Part shown: piece after piece, positions 50,918-60,429 of the stretch
Numbering within the stretch: the first letter of the stretch is position 1
Layout: every line of letters begins with the position of its first letter
Assembly: GCF_014490785.1 (NCBI RefSeq)
Contig: NZ_CP051488.1
Location: 3,782,001 to 3,846,000 of the forward strand
Direction of reading: 5' to 3'
Origin: Kosakonia sp. SMBL-WEM22
GTDB taxonomy: Bacteria; Pseudomonadota; Gammaproteobacteria; Enterobacterales; Enterobacteriaceae
Length of the DNA: 64,000 nt
Program-made: the position numbers and the translations under genes
The notes under the pieces: model-generated
The model's database searches: none
Seen by the model: the letters and a program-made list of their open reading frames with translations, nothing else
Told to the model about the DNA's origin: nothing

Positions 50918-51775
50918 ATGACAACGAGCCAGAAAAATAGATTTTCATCTGCCGAAAGCGCCTCGCCCACTCCGGGAACGCTGAGCGGCTATGAATTAGA
51001 AAAAATCAGCGCGTTGATTTACCAGCGCGCGGGCATTGTGCTGACGCCGCAAAAAAAAGACATGGTGTTTAACCGCCTCTCCCGTCGCCTGCGCGAGCTG
51101 AACATGCGCAGGTTCGACGACTACATTGCGCTGCTGGTAGATAACCCCACCAGCTGCGAGTGGCAGGAGTTTATTAACGCCCTGACCACCAATTTGACCT
51201 CCTTTTTTCGTGAGGCTTACCACTTTCCGACGCTGGCGAAACATGCCCAGTCGCGCACGGGGATCTACAGCGTCTGGTGTGCGGCGGCCTCGACCGGCGA
51301 AGAGCCCTGGTCGATCGCCATGACGCTGGAAGCAGCGTTAGGCCGCAGTATCAGCGGGCCGCGCGTATTGGCGACCGATATCGACACCGATGTGCTGGCG
51401 AGAGCGGTACAGGGCGTTTATCGGCTGGCGGATATCAACAATCTGAGCGAACAGCAGAAAAAAAGCTGGTTTTTACGCGGCACAGGTGAGCAGGCAAATA
51501 TGGTGAAAATCAAAAGCGAAATGCGCAACTGCGTGCAGTTTCGCCAGCTCAACCTTATCGAAAGCCAGTGGGATCTTCCCGCCCCTTTCGATGCGATTTT
51601 TTGCCGCAACGTGATGATTTATTTCGATCAGAACACCCAGGAGAAGCTGCTTCAGCGCTTCGCGAAAATGCTTAAGCCAGGCGGGCTGCTGTTTGTGGGT
51701 CACTCTGAACATTTTCAAAATATGAACAGTCCATTTCGTTTGCTCGGACAGTCCGTCTATCGCCTCGCGGAGTGA
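50918..51775 (+). CDS. cheR: Chemotaxis receptor methyltransferase CheR
   Basis: A 285-residue S-adenosylmethionine-dependent enzyme methylating receptor glutamates. The N-terminal helical domain (YQRAGIVLTPQKKDMVFNRL) is followed by the Rossmann domain with VWCAAASTGEEPWSIAMTLE and PFDAIFCRNVMIYFDQNTQE. The start is uncertain: ATG 50918 fits the E. coli length (286) but lacks a clear ribosome site, and ATG 50879 is in frame. No receptor genes precede it, unlike the E. coli tar-tap-cheR order. Confidence 0.92.
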   Translation: MTTSQKNRFSSAESASPTPGTLSGYELEKISALIYQRAGIVLTPQKKDMVFNRLSRRLRELNMRRFDDYIALLVDNPTSCEWQEFINALTTNLTSFFREAYHFPTLAKHAQSRTGIYSVWCAAASTGEEPWSIAMTLEAALGRSISGPRVLATDIDTDVLARAVQGVYRLADINNLSEQQKKSWFLRGTGEQANMVKIKSEMRNCVQFRQLNLIESQWDLPAPFDAIFCRNVMIYFDQNTQEKLLQRFAKMLKPGGLLFVGHSEHFQNMNSPFRLLGQSVYRLAE

Positions 51776-51780
51776 GAAGG

Positions 51781-52827
51781 ATGAAAAAGATTAAGGTGCT
51801 CTGCATTGATGACTCGTCGCTGATTCGCAAAATCATGACGCGCATCGTCAATGAACAACCGGATATGGAAATGGTAGCGACCGCCCTCGATCCCATTATC
51901 GCCCGCGATCTGATCAAGAAGCACAATCCGGATGTATTAACGCTGGATGTCGAAATGCCGCGCATGGATGGTCTCGATTTTCTTGAGCGCCTGATGCGTC
52001 TGCGCCCGATGCCAGTGGTGATGCTCTCATCGCTGACCAGCCGGGGCTCGGATATTACCCTCAGCGCGCTGGAGCTGGGCGCGGTTGATTTTATTACCAA
52101 GCCGGAGACCGGTCTGCAGGACGGCATGGCGCACTACAGCGAGATGATTGTCGACAAAATCCGTATGGCGGCGAAAGCGCGAGTGGCCCGCCGCGACGGT
52201 AAACCGCTGCCCGGACGCATTGCGCACGGCCCGCTGATTGGCAGCGAAAAGATTATCGCCATTGGCTCATCGACCGGTGGCACCGAGGCGCTGCGCCAAC
52301 TGCTGGTGCCGATGCCCGCCACCAGCCCTGGCATCGTGATTGCTCAGCATATGCCGGGCGGTTTTACCCGCTCCTTCGCCAGGCGGCTCGACCAGCTATG
52401 TCAGATGTCGGTGCAGGAGGCTGAAGAGGGCGACCGTGTCCTGCCCGGCCATGTTTATATTGCGCCAGGCGGTTTCCATATGGAGCTGACGCGCAGCGGA
52501 GCGAACTATCACATCAAATTGAGTGATGACACGCCCATCAACCGCCATCGCCCGTCGGTCGATGCGCTCTTTCACTCCGTCGCGCGCTGCGCGGGGAAAA
52601 ACGCTGTCGGGGCCATTTTAACCGGCATGGGCAGCGACGGTGCCGCCGGCCTGCTGGCGATGCGTGAAGCCGGGGCCTGGACCATCGCACAGAGCGAACG
52701 AAGCTGTGTGGTCTTTGGTATGCCGCGCGAAGCGATCGCCCTTGGCGCCGCCTGTGAAACGGTCGATCTGAACCAGATTAGCCAGCACATTCTGAACCAC
52801 TCGGCCGATCAGGCGCGCAGAATTTAA
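51781..52827 (+). CDS. cheB: Chemotaxis methylesterase/glutaminase CheB
   Basis: 348 residues. A receiver domain (VLCIDDSSLIRKIMTRIVNE; phospho-acceptor Asp in TLDVEMPRMDG) and a C-terminal methylesterase domain with nucleophile Ser in IGSSTGGTEALRQLL, a His in AQHMPGGFT and Asp in GMGSDGAAG. The start is ATG 51781, aligned with E. coli; GGAG lies about 12 nt upstream. It follows cheR by 5 nt. Confidence 0.95.
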   Translation: MKKIKVLCIDDSSLIRKIMTRIVNEQPDMEMVATALDPIIARDLIKKHNPDVLTLDVEMPRMDGLDFLERLMRLRPMPVVMLSSLTSRGSDITLSALELGAVDFITKPETGLQDGMAHYSEMIVDKIRMAAKARVARRDGKPLPGRIAHGPLIGSEKIIAIGSSTGGTEALRQLLVPMPATSPGIVIAQHMPGGFTRSFARRLDQLCQMSVQEAEEGDRVLPGHVYIAPGGFHMELTRSGANYHIKLSDDTPINRHRPSVDALFHSVARCAGKNAVGAILTGMGSDGAAGLLAMREAGAWTIAQSERSCVVFGMPREAIALGAACETVDLNQISQHILNHSADQARRI

Positions 52828-52873
52828 ACACCACCCCACTACCCGTTCCACTTAATGAGTTTAGGAAATAGAG

Positions 52874-53263
52874 ATGGCCGACAAGAACTTACGTTTTTTA
52901 GTTGTCGATGACTTCGCCACCATGCGACGCATTGTGCGCAACCTTTTGAAAGACTTGGGCTTTAACCGCGTTGAAGAGGCGGAAGATGGCCTGGATGCGC
53001 TGAATAAACTGCGCGCTGACGCTTTCGACTTTGTGATCAGCGACTGGAACATGCCCAACATGGATGGCCTACAGCTGCTGACCGAGATTCGTAACGATGC
53101 GAATTTGAAAACCATGCCAGTGCTGATGGTAACCGCTGAAGCAAAGAAAGAGAACATCATCGCCGCCGCGCAGGCCGGTGCCAGCGGTTACGTGGTGAAA
53201 CCGTTCACCGCAGCAACGCTTGAAGAGAAGCTGAACAAAATTTTTGAAAAGATCGGCTGGTAA
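52874..53263 (+). CDS. cheY: Chemotaxis response regulator CheY
   Basis: A 129-residue single-domain response regulator that binds FliM to reverse rotation. It shows D12-D13, phospho-acceptor D57 (FVISDWNMPNMDG), the conserved Thr in LMVTAEAKKE and Lys in GYVVKPFTA. Length and sequence are E. coli-like. It is preceded by GGAAATAGAG. Confidence 0.97.
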   Translation: MADKNLRFLVVDDFATMRRIVRNLLKDLGFNRVEEAEDGLDALNKLRADAFDFVISDWNMPNMDGLQLLTEIRNDANLKTMPVLMVTAEAKKENIIAAAQAGASGYVVKPFTAATLEEKLNKIFEKIGW

Positions 53264-53266
53264 CTC

Positions 53267-53911
53267 ATGACGGCGGAAAATACGCAACCTGAAGAGGATT
53301 TCAAAGGCATCTTTTCCCGGGTCGGACAGCTGGCGCGCCTGCTACGCGATAGCCTGGTCGACTTAGGACTCGATCGCACCATTATCGAAGCAGCCGATGC
53401 CATTCCGGATACCCGTGAACGGTTGAACTATGTGGTAGGCAAAACCGCGCAGGCCGCCGAGCGCGTGCTCACCTGTGTGGAAGAGGCGCGCCCACAGCAG
53501 GAGTCGATCGTTAATAACGGTGAACAGCTGGCGGCTCGTTGGGATGCCTGGTTTGCCGCACCCGTGGAACTCGCCGATGCCCGGGAATTAGTCACCGCGA
53601 CCCGGGGCTACCTGACGCAAGCACCGCAGGCGGCACGCAAAACCGATGAGCATCTGATGGAAATCATGATGGCGCAGGACTTCCAGGATCTAACCGGCCA
53701 GGTGATTCGCCGCATGATGTCGCTGATTGAAACGGTCGAGACAGAGTTAATCCAGGTGTTGCTGGAGTACGTGCCTGATGTGCCGCAGGAGAAGCGCGAG
53801 AAAGAGGATGCGGTGACGCTGGTCAATGGCCCGCAGGTCGACAGCAACAAAGCTGGTGTAATGGCGACGCAAGACCAGGTCGATGACCTGCTTGATTCGC
53901 TGGGCTTTTAA
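53267..53911 (+). CDS. cheZ: CheY-P phosphatase CheZ
   Basis: A 214-residue four-helix bundle phosphatase, the same length as in E. coli. The active helix contains EIMMAQDFQDLTGQVIRRMM (catalytic Gln in DFQDLTGQ), and the C-terminal CheY-docking helix is QDQVDDLLDSLGF. 3 nt after cheY. Confidence 0.96.
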   Translation: MTAENTQPEEDFKGIFSRVGQLARLLRDSLVDLGLDRTIIEAADAIPDTRERLNYVVGKTAQAAERVLTCVEEARPQQESIVNNGEQLAARWDAWFAAPVELADARELVTATRGYLTQAPQAARKTDEHLMEIMMAQDFQDLTGQVIRRMMSLIETVETELIQVLLEYVPDVPQEKREKEDAVTLVNGPQVDSNKAGVMATQDQVDDLLDSLGF

Positions 53912-53944
53912 GGCAGCGGGTGCGGCCCGTGTACTGAGCAGATC

Positions 53945-55090
53945 ATGTCAGAAGAGAGCGACGTAGAGAAAACCGAAGAGCCCACGCCCCACCGAAAACA
54001 GAAGGCACGTGAAGAGGGGCAGATCCCGCGCTCGAAAGAGCTGAGTTCATTACTGATGCTGCTGGCCGGCTGGGCGCTGCTGCTCTCTGGCGGCAATCAG
54101 TTTGCACATAACATGATGCAGCTGCTGCAAAGTGGGCTGGTGCTCAATCGGTTGCCGGTGATGGATCCGCATTCGATGTTTCATCAGGCGCGCTTTTTAC
54201 TGGAGATGATGGGCAGTGCGCTGCTGCCCATCTTGCTGGGCCTCTTCGTCACCGGTATTGCCGGGCCGATGCTGCTGGGCGGGGTCAACTTAAGCGGCAA
54301 ATCGTTGAAGGTTGATCTCAAGCGGCTGTCGCTGCTGCAAGGGCTAAAACGGCTCTTCTCTGCGCAGGTGATGTCGGAAATGCTTAAAGGCTGCCTGAAG
54401 GTGGCGCTGGTGGCGTGTGCCTTTGCGCTCTACCTCTACAACAACAAAGCGCATTTCATTCAGCTGGTTAACGAAGCACTGCCGATGGCGGTCGCCCATG
54501 CCATGAGCATGGTGTTTGACTGCCTGCTAATGGTGATCTTCTTCCTGCTACCGGTCGTGGGCTATGACGTCTTCTACCAAATCACGAGTCACCTGAAGAA
54601 GCTGCGTATGAGTCGCCAGGAGATCCGCGATGAGTTTAAACAACAAGAGGGCGATCCGCATATCAAGAGCCGCATCAAGCAGATGCAGCGTGCGGCGGCG
54701 CGCAGCCGGATGATGGCCGATATCCCAAAAGCGGATGTCATCGTTAACAACCCGACGCACTACTCGGTGGCGCTCTCCTACAAGGAGGGCGGCATGAGCG
54801 CGCCGACGGTGGTGGCGAAAGGTGCCGGCGATATCGCCTTAAAAATACGCGAGCTGGGCGCGCAACACCGCGTGCCGATGCTCGAAGCCCCCCCGCTTGC
54901 TCGTGCGCTCTATCGCCACTGCGATATTGGCGAGCAAATTCCGGGTGAGCTTTATAGCGCTGTCGCAGAAGTTCTGGCCTGGGTTTACGGCCTGCGACGC
55001 TGGCGCAGTAGCGGCGGCATTCCGCCGAAGAAACCCGGGAACCTTCCGGTTCCTGCGTCGATGGATTTTGCAACTGAGAGTAAAGACTGA
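53945..55090 (+). CDS. flhB: Flagellar export switch protein FlhB
   Basis: A 381-residue export-gate protein with four membrane helices and a cytoplasmic autocleaving domain. The NPTH motif is at N269-P270-T-H (VIVNNPTHYSVALSY), the same residue numbers as in E. coli FlhB. The start is MSEESDVEKTEEPTPHRKQK. Overlaps flhA by one base. Confidence 0.96.
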   Translation: MSEESDVEKTEEPTPHRKQKAREEGQIPRSKELSSLLMLLAGWALLLSGGNQFAHNMMQLLQSGLVLNRLPVMDPHSMFHQARFLLEMMGSALLPILLGLFVTGIAGPMLLGGVNLSGKSLKVDLKRLSLLQGLKRLFSAQVMSEMLKGCLKVALVACAFALYLYNNKAHFIQLVNEALPMAVAHAMSMVFDCLLMVIFFLLPVVGYDVFYQITSHLKKLRMSRQEIRDEFKQQEGDPHIKSRIKQMQRAAARSRMMADIPKADVIVNNPTHYSVALSYKEGGMSAPTVVAKGAGDIALKIRELGAQHRVPMLEAPPLARALYRHCDIGEQIPGELYSAVAEVLAWVYGLRRWRSSGGIPPKKPGNLPVPASMDFATESKD

Positions 55091-57201
55091 TGGCTAATCT
55101 CGCCAGCAAACTACGCCTACCGGCGTTAAAAGAAACCGAGTGGCAAATTATGGCCGGACCGGTGCTAATCATGCTGATTCTCGCCATGATGGTGCTGCCG
55201 CTGCCGGCCTTTTTGCTCGATACGCTCTTCACCTTCAATATCGTCCTGTCGTTGATGATCTTGCTGGTGGCAATGTTTACGCAGAAAACCCTCGAGTTTT
55301 CCGCCTTCCCGACCGTGCTGCTCTTCTCAACCCTGCTGCGGCTGGCACTCAACATCGCCTCAACGCGTATTATTTTGATGGAAGGCCACACCGGTGCTGC
55401 CGCGGCGGGCCGGGTGGTTGAGGCATTCGGCCACTTCCTGGTGGGCGGCAACTTCGCGATTGGTATCGTGGTCTTCGCCATCCTTATCATCATTAACTTT
55501 ATGGTCATCACCAAAGGTGCGGGGCGTATCGCTGAAGTGGGCGCGCGCTTTGTACTCGACGGCATGCCCGGTAAACAGATGGCGATCGACGCGGACCTTA
55601 ACGCCGGGCTTATCGGCGAAGCCGAGGCCAAACGTCGCCGCAGCGAAGTGACCCAGGAGTCTGACTTTTACGGCTCAATGGACGGTGCGAGTAAGTTCGT
55701 GCGCGGGGATGCTATCGCCGGCCTGCTGATTATGGCGATTAACGTCATCGGCGGCCTGACCATCGGCGTGTTGCAGCACGGCCTCAGCGTTGCAGAGGCG
55801 GGGGAAACTTACACCCTGCTGACCATCGGCGACGGCCTGGTGGCGCAGATCCCGGCGCTGATTATCTCTACCGCCGCCGGTGTGATCGTCACCCGCGTCT
55901 CCAACGATGAAGATATCGGCGAGCAGATGGTCGGCCAGCTCTTCAGCAACCCGCGGGTGATGGTGCTCTCGGCTGGCGTTATCGGCCTGCTGGGGCTGAT
56001 CCCCGGTATGCCGAATTTTGTCTTTCTGATGTTCACCGCCATTCTGCTGGGGCTCGCCTGGTGGATGCGTGGCCGCCAAATGAAAAAACCGGCGGGTGCC
56101 GGGCGCGGTATCGCGCGGGATGATAAAGATAGCGTCAGCGCGCAGGCTGCTAACGATCACGCCTCGGCGGAAGCATCATGGGAAGATGTCGAGATGGAAG
56201 ATGTGCTCGGCCTTGAAGTGGGCTACCGCCTGATCCCGCTGGTTGATAGCACACAGGATGGCCAACTGCTGGTGCGCGTGCGCGGTATCCGTAAGAAGTT
56301 CGCCCAGGAGATGGGCTTTCTGCCGCCGCCGATCCATATTCGCGACAACCTTGATTTGGCGCCTGGTCATTACCGTATTCTGCTGAAAGGCGTGGAGATT
56401 GGCAGCGGCGATATTGAGTCCGATCGCTGGATGGCGATCAACCCCGGCTACGCCGAAGGGACGCTGCCCGGTACGCCGTGTGTCGATCCAGCGTTTGGTC
56501 TGCCCGCCTGCTGGATCGATGAGGTGATGCGTGAACAGGCGCAGATCCAGGGCTTTACGGTGGTTGATCCCAGTTCGGTGATCGCCACCCACCTGAATCA
56601 TCTTGTCACGTTACACACCGAGGAGCTGTTCAGCCGCCAGGAGACGCAGCAGCTGCTCGATCGCATCACCAAAGAGATGCCGAAGCTGGTAGAGGATCTT
56701 ATCCCGGGGGTCATCTCCGTGACGCTGTTCCACAAAGTGTTGCAAAACCTGCTCTCTGAGCGCGTCTCAATCCGGGATATGCGCACGATTATTGACACAC
56801 TGGCAGAGTATGCGCCGATACAGAGCGATCCGGATGAGCTGACTGCGCAGGTACGCGTGCGTTTAGGCCGCGCAATTACCGCCCAGTGGTTCCGTAATGA
56901 TAACGACATCAAAGTGATTGGCCTCGACAGTTCGCTTGAGAAGTTGCTGATTCAGTCGCTGCAAAGCGGCAGCGCCATCGAACCGGGGATTGCGGAAAAC
57001 CTGATGCGTCAGGCCGATCGCGCGATTACCGAGCAGCAGGCGATTGGCGTCTCGCCGGTGGTGTTAGTCAATCCGGCGCTGCGCACCATGGTGTCGCGCT
57101 TCCTGCGCCGCGCTTTTCCGCAATTGGGGGTTCTGTCGACGATGGAGATCAGCCACAACAAAACGGTGCAGATGACCGCCGTGATTGGCACTAGCGCATG
57201 A
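55090..57201 (+). CDS. flhA: Flagellar export gate protein FlhA
   Basis: A 703-residue major export-gate protein with about eight membrane helices in the first 330 residues, the FHIPEP signature region (LFSTLLRLALNIASTRIILM, EVGARFVLDGMPGKQMAIDA) and a large cytoplasmic substrate/chaperone-binding domain. Slightly longer than E. coli FlhA (692). It overlaps flhE by 4 nt. Confidence 0.96.
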   Translation: MANLASKLRLPALKETEWQIMAGPVLIMLILAMMVLPLPAFLLDTLFTFNIVLSLMILLVAMFTQKTLEFSAFPTVLLFSTLLRLALNIASTRIILMEGHTGAAAAGRVVEAFGHFLVGGNFAIGIVVFAILIIINFMVITKGAGRIAEVGARFVLDGMPGKQMAIDADLNAGLIGEAEAKRRRSEVTQESDFYGSMDGASKFVRGDAIAGLLIMAINVIGGLTIGVLQHGLSVAEAGETYTLLTIGDGLVAQIPALIISTAAGVIVTRVSNDEDIGEQMVGQLFSNPRVMVLSAGVIGLLGLIPGMPNFVFLMFTAILLGLAWWMRGRQMKKPAGAGRGIARDDKDSVSAQAANDHASAEASWEDVEMEDVLGLEVGYRLIPLVDSTQDGQLLVRVRGIRKKFAQEMGFLPPPIHIRDNLDLAPGHYRILLKGVEIGSGDIESDRWMAINPGYAEGTLPGTPCVDPAFGLPACWIDEVMREQAQIQGFTVVDPSSVIATHLNHLVTLHTEELFSRQETQQLLDRITKEMPKLVEDLIPGVISVTLFHKVLQNLLSERVSIRDMRTIIDTLAEYAPIQSDPDELTAQVRVRLGRAITAQWFRNDNDIKVIGLDSSLEKLLIQSLQSGSAIEPGIAENLMRQADRAITEQQAIGVSPVVLVNPALRTMVSRFLRRAFPQLGVLSTMEISHNKTVQMTAVIGTSA

Positions 57202-57599
57202 AGTTCGCCCTGTTAATGAGTCTGCTGCTGGCGTTGCCAGCGGCGGCATCGCAGCAAGGTGCCTGGAGTGCTACCAGCGCCGGCGGCAGCGTCAGCATCG
57301 GTAAACAGGTGCTACGCAGCCGCCCGCTGCACGCGCCCGACGCAATCCCCTCCTCCGCAAATATCACGCGCATTGCCTGGCGCATCACGCTGCTTACCCC
57401 TCCCCCTTCGGGGTTACAGGTTAAGCTCTGTCGCATTGATAAGTGCCTGCTTCTGCCTGCGCTTGCCGGTACGCTAAGCGTTAAAATACCGCTCGCCGCA
57501 AAAGGTGAGTTTCGTTTTATCTATTCTATTAACCGTGCCGGGCAACTTCAGTCGCCGCTTAATGTGCTGCGTAATCAATTAACCGTGAATTATCGTTAA
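57198..57599 (+). CDS. flhE: Flagellar protein FlhE
   Basis: A 133-residue periplasmic protein with a signal peptide (MKFALLMSLLLALPAAA). It includes GAWSATSAGGSVSIGKQVL and the Cys pair in VKLCRIDKCLLLP, typical of FlhE. In Salmonella FlhE prevents proton leak through the export apparatus. The ATGA overlap with flhA supports co-translation. Confidence 0.93.
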   Translation: MKFALLMSLLLALPAAASQQGAWSATSAGGSVSIGKQVLRSRPLHAPDAIPSSANITRIAWRITLLTPPPSGLQVKLCRIDKCLLLPALAGTLSVKIPLAAKGEFRFIYSINRAGQLQSPLNVLRNQLTVNYR

Positions 57600-57606
57600 G
57601 GTAAAT

Positions 57607-57645
57607 AAAAAGGCTCCAGGTGAGAATGAACCTACAGCCTTTTTT
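57607..57645. terminator. Bidirectional terminator between flhE and fliT
   Basis: Stem AAAAAGGCT / AGCCTTTTT with an inner AGGT / ACCT pairing. The symmetrical A/T runs allow termination on both strands. It lies 7 nt after flhE and 7 nt after the convergent fliT stop. Confidence 0.88.
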
Positions 57646-57651
57646 ATAAAC

Positions 57652-57990
57652 TTAATGTAATGAAGGGGCTTGATGGAGGGTATAAAGTTGGCTGCACCGG
57701 GCACCACGATGTATAGAGGATAAATTCTGCTTTAACGTATCTAAACGCGCCCGTAAATTACGGGTGATTTCAGCTTCATTATCGAGCAACTGTTGTAACA
57801 GAGCTTTTAACGCCTCTTTTTCACTGGCCGAAAGCGCATCCGAACTGTTATTAAAAATATCCTGCTTCTTAATGACATAACGCGATGCGACCTCAATAAA
57901 ATCATCCCAGCGCGCTTCTCTCGCCATTTGCAGAATCGCCAGGTTCATCTCATACAGCTCACGGTAGTAAAGAGGGATCATTTCAGCCAT
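57652..57990 (-). CDS. fliT: Flagellar export chaperone FliT
   Basis: A 112-residue helical chaperone for FliD that also restrains FlhDC. I chose ATG 57990 (MAEMIPLYYRELYEMNLAIL), overlapping the fliS stop by 8 nt; the frame is open 9 codons further. Somewhat divergent from E. coli FliT (121 residues), but position and helical pattern agree. Confidence 0.85.
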   Translation of the reverse strand: MAEMIPLYYRELYEMNLAILQMAREARWDDFIEVASRYVIKKQDIFNNSSDALSASEKEALKALLQQLLDNEAEITRNLRARLDTLKQNLSSIHRGARCSQLYTLHQAPSLH

Positions 57991-58390
57991 AGCGCACCCT
58001 TTTCTGTACCGGTTCAATCTCTTTCCACGTTTCAGCCAGCTTCACTAATAAGCCATCAATATGTTTTAACGGCGTTGGGTCGTTATGCAGATTCGCTTCA
58101 AGCAGGGTACGCGACATATATTCATACATCTGCTCCAGATCTGCGGCGATACCTTTGCCGGTTTCATGATCGAGCGCGGCACGCAGCCCGTTATCGATAA
58201 TATTGATCGCTTTAGAGATCATTTTGCCGCGCTGGGCGACATTGCCGTTTTCGAAATGAATCACCGCCTGCAAGATAGCGCTGTGCGCGCCATCGAACAG
58301 CATGGTAATTAACTGGTGCGGCGTTGCGCCAGCCAGTTTGCTCTGCAGCGAAACCCGGGCGTAGGCGTTAGCGCCTTGTGATGCATACAT
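57983..58390 (-). CDS. fliS: Flagellar export chaperone FliS
   Basis: A 135-residue flagellin chaperone. It includes LAGATPHQLITMLFDGAHSA and IDNGLRAALDHETGKGIAAD, highly conserved in FliS. Length as in E. coli (136). It lies 48 nt after fliD. Confidence 0.95.
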   Translation of the reverse strand: MYASQGANAYARVSLQSKLAGATPHQLITMLFDGAHSAILQAVIHFENGNVAQRGKMISKAINIIDNGLRAALDHETGKGIAADLEQMYEYMSRTLLEANLHNDPTPLKHIDGLLVKLAETWKEIEPVQKRVRYG

Positions 58391-58438
58391 ATAACGCTCC
58401 TGAAAGCAGGCCTGTTACGACCTGCTAAAAGTTAATAA

Positions 58439-59917
58439 TTAGAGAGTGGAGAGCAGTGAGGTCAGCTGCGAGCTCATGCTATTGAGGTTCGACATCAGGG
58501 AGTCCAGATTCTGGAACTGCACGCGGTAAACCTCCACCTGCGCATCAATCAGCTTCTGAGTCTTGTCGATCTGCGCCTGCACAATTTCAGTCTGCTCTTC
58601 CAGGCTTTCGGTCGCACCTTCGATAATGCCGTCGTTGTCACTCTTCGAATCGCCGAGGTAATCGGTCATGATTGTGCCAAGCGAGGTCGCCAGCCCTTCG
58701 TTATCGCCACGGCCGGTAAACATGGTGGCGATCTCTTCCGGGTTATCGGCAATCGCTTCGTCCAGCGTGTCCTCATCCAGCGTCATCTGGCCTGTTGCGG
58801 CATCGATAGTGATGCCTAAATCCGCCAGCGAACCGTAAGTCGCGCCCGCATCGCCATACACGCCGTTAACGGTTGAGCGCAGCTCGCTTACTAACCCGCG
58901 CAGCGTGGAATCCCCCATTAGCGAACCGTTATCTGAGTTTTCGGTCGCCACTTCGTCGTCGCTTAACTCGGAGGTATCCGCCGCGACATATTTGCTGGAG
59001 GAGGTGGTTTGCGTCAGCAACGCGTTGTACTGCTTAACAAAATCTTGCAGGCTGGTCTTGATCGCCGAGGTATCGTTGGTCAGCGTTAACTGCTCCGCTT
59101 CGCCATTTTCCGATACGGTTTTCAGGTTCAGCGTGACGCCATCAATAATGTCGGTGATGTTGTTGCTGGAGCGGGTGTAATCCGAGCCGTCGACGCGCAA
59201 TTTGGCATCTTTCGCATCGGAGACCGAAATCATATTGTCGCTCTGGCCCGCGTCATTAATCACCTGACCCTGATCGTCAATATGCTGACCGCCGTTAGAG
59301 GTATCAAGCACCCCCGCCAGCGCGGCATCACCCTCCACTTTAACCGTCATCTCGCCATCAGTACCGGTGGTTTTCGAGCTCAATACCAGCTGGTAGCCAT
59401 CATCGGTACGCTGTACCGAGGCGGTGACGCTGCCCTTCTCTTTATTGATCGCTTTTGCAATCTGGTTCAGCGAGGTTTCATCATCTTCCAGCTCGACTTC
59501 CATGGTTTTGCCGTCGTTCTGGGTGATGGTGATGGTGCGCGTCCCACCGTTGGTATCGCTACCAAGAGTGGTATCAGCACTGGTTTGCGCCTGGGTTTTC
59601 AGCTTGTGCGCGGCGGCTAACTGGGAGATGGTTACCGAGTGGCTATCGGCCTGTGCGCTGCTGTTTGCCGTGGCGGTAAACGCCTCGTTACTGCTGACGT
59701 TAAACTTATTAAAGGCATCACCGCCCATGGTGGTGATGCTTTTTTGCAGCGTCGACATCAGGCTGGAGATTTTGCCCCAGTCAGAAATCTGCGACTCATA
59801 TTTACTCTTAAGATTGGTATAAGGCGTCAGCCGGGTCTGCTCGGCCGCCTGAATCTGCTCCAGCATAGAGGCTGTATCAATCCCGCCGGTACCGACGCCT
59901 AGTGATGAAATACCCAT
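58439..59917 (-). CDS. fliD: Flagellar filament cap protein FliD
   Basis: A 492-residue hook-associated protein 2 that caps the growing filament. The N-terminal coil MGISSLGVGTGGIDTASMLE and the C-terminal coil (EEQTEIVQAQIDKTQKLIDA) are typical. It is somewhat longer than E. coli FliD (468) in the variable domain. First gene of fliDST, divergent from fliC; a candidate sigma-28 promoter is at 59964-59990. Confidence 0.95.
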   Translation of the reverse strand: MGISSLGVGTGGIDTASMLEQIQAAEQTRLTPYTNLKSKYESQISDWGKISSLMSTLQKSITTMGGDAFNKFNVSSNEAFTATANSSAQADSHSVTISQLAAAHKLKTQAQTSADTTLGSDTNGGTRTITITQNDGKTMEVELEDDETSLNQIAKAINKEKGSVTASVQRTDDGYQLVLSSKTTGTDGEMTVKVEGDAALAGVLDTSNGGQHIDDQGQVINDAGQSDNMISVSDAKDAKLRVDGSDYTRSSNNITDIIDGVTLNLKTVSENGEAEQLTLTNDTSAIKTSLQDFVKQYNALLTQTTSSSKYVAADTSELSDDEVATENSDNGSLMGDSTLRGLVSELRSTVNGVYGDAGATYGSLADLGITIDAATGQMTLDEDTLDEAIADNPEEIATMFTGRGDNEGLATSLGTIMTDYLGDSKSDNDGIIEGATESLEEQTEIVQAQIDKTQKLIDAQVEVYRVQFQNLDSLMSNLNSMSSQLTSLLSTL

Positions 59918-59963
59918 TTTTTCTCCTGTCGGAAATCACGTTTTGCGGTGGTTCTCTATTAAG

Positions 59964-59990
59964 CTATCGGCGCAGAAAAATAAAAGATGA
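59964..59990 (-). promoter_or_regulatory. Candidate sigma-28 promoter of fliDST
   Basis: On the minus strand TCATCTTT, an 11-nt spacer and GCCGATAG fit the sigma-28 pattern TAAAGTTT-N11-GCCGATAA (7 of 8 in the -10, 5 of 8 in the -35). It ends 46 nt before the fliD ATG. Confidence 0.65.
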
Positions 59991-60335
59991 ATTTTTTACC
60001 ATTACCTTAATGGCAAAAATATATCCAAATCTTTTCGCTTTAGATTAATTAAAATGGTTTTCAGTAAGTGTTATGCCATTGCCTTTAAATAGCAGCAAAA
60101 ATGGCTCCAGTTTGGCAAATTGTAACTTCCACGCTTTTTCTTCCTTATATATAAAGCATCACCAAGGTTTTTACTGATAAATCACCAGAAACCAAATGTT
60201 CGATATAACGCCACTCCTGCCAGCAATTCATAAAATGAACCATGGATTCGCACAAATAAGAAACAGAATTACGCAAAAACAGCGTGTTTAATCAAAAAAG
60301 AGCGGTCAGAGGGAAAAGTTTTTGCGGTGAAATAT
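59991..60335. other. Intergenic between fliD and fliC promoters
   Basis: An AT-rich spacer between the two sigma-28-type promoters with no gene on either strand. A small RNA cannot be excluded; I see no obvious terminator inside it. Confidence 0.45.
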
Positions 60336-60362
60336 TTTAGTCATTTTTTAAAGGGCCGATTT
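60336..60362 (+). promoter_or_regulatory. Candidate sigma-28 promoter of fliC
   Basis: TTTAGTCA, 11-nt spacer, GCCGATTT: the -10 is good (6 of 8), the -35 weak (4 of 8). It would give a leader of about 60 nt before the ATG at 60430, which is preceded by AAGGAA. Confidence 0.5.
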
Positions 60363-60429
60363 ATTTAGTATGCGAACGAAATAACGCATAACCATACTCC
60401 GTATAGTAAATAGTGTATAAGGAACTCCC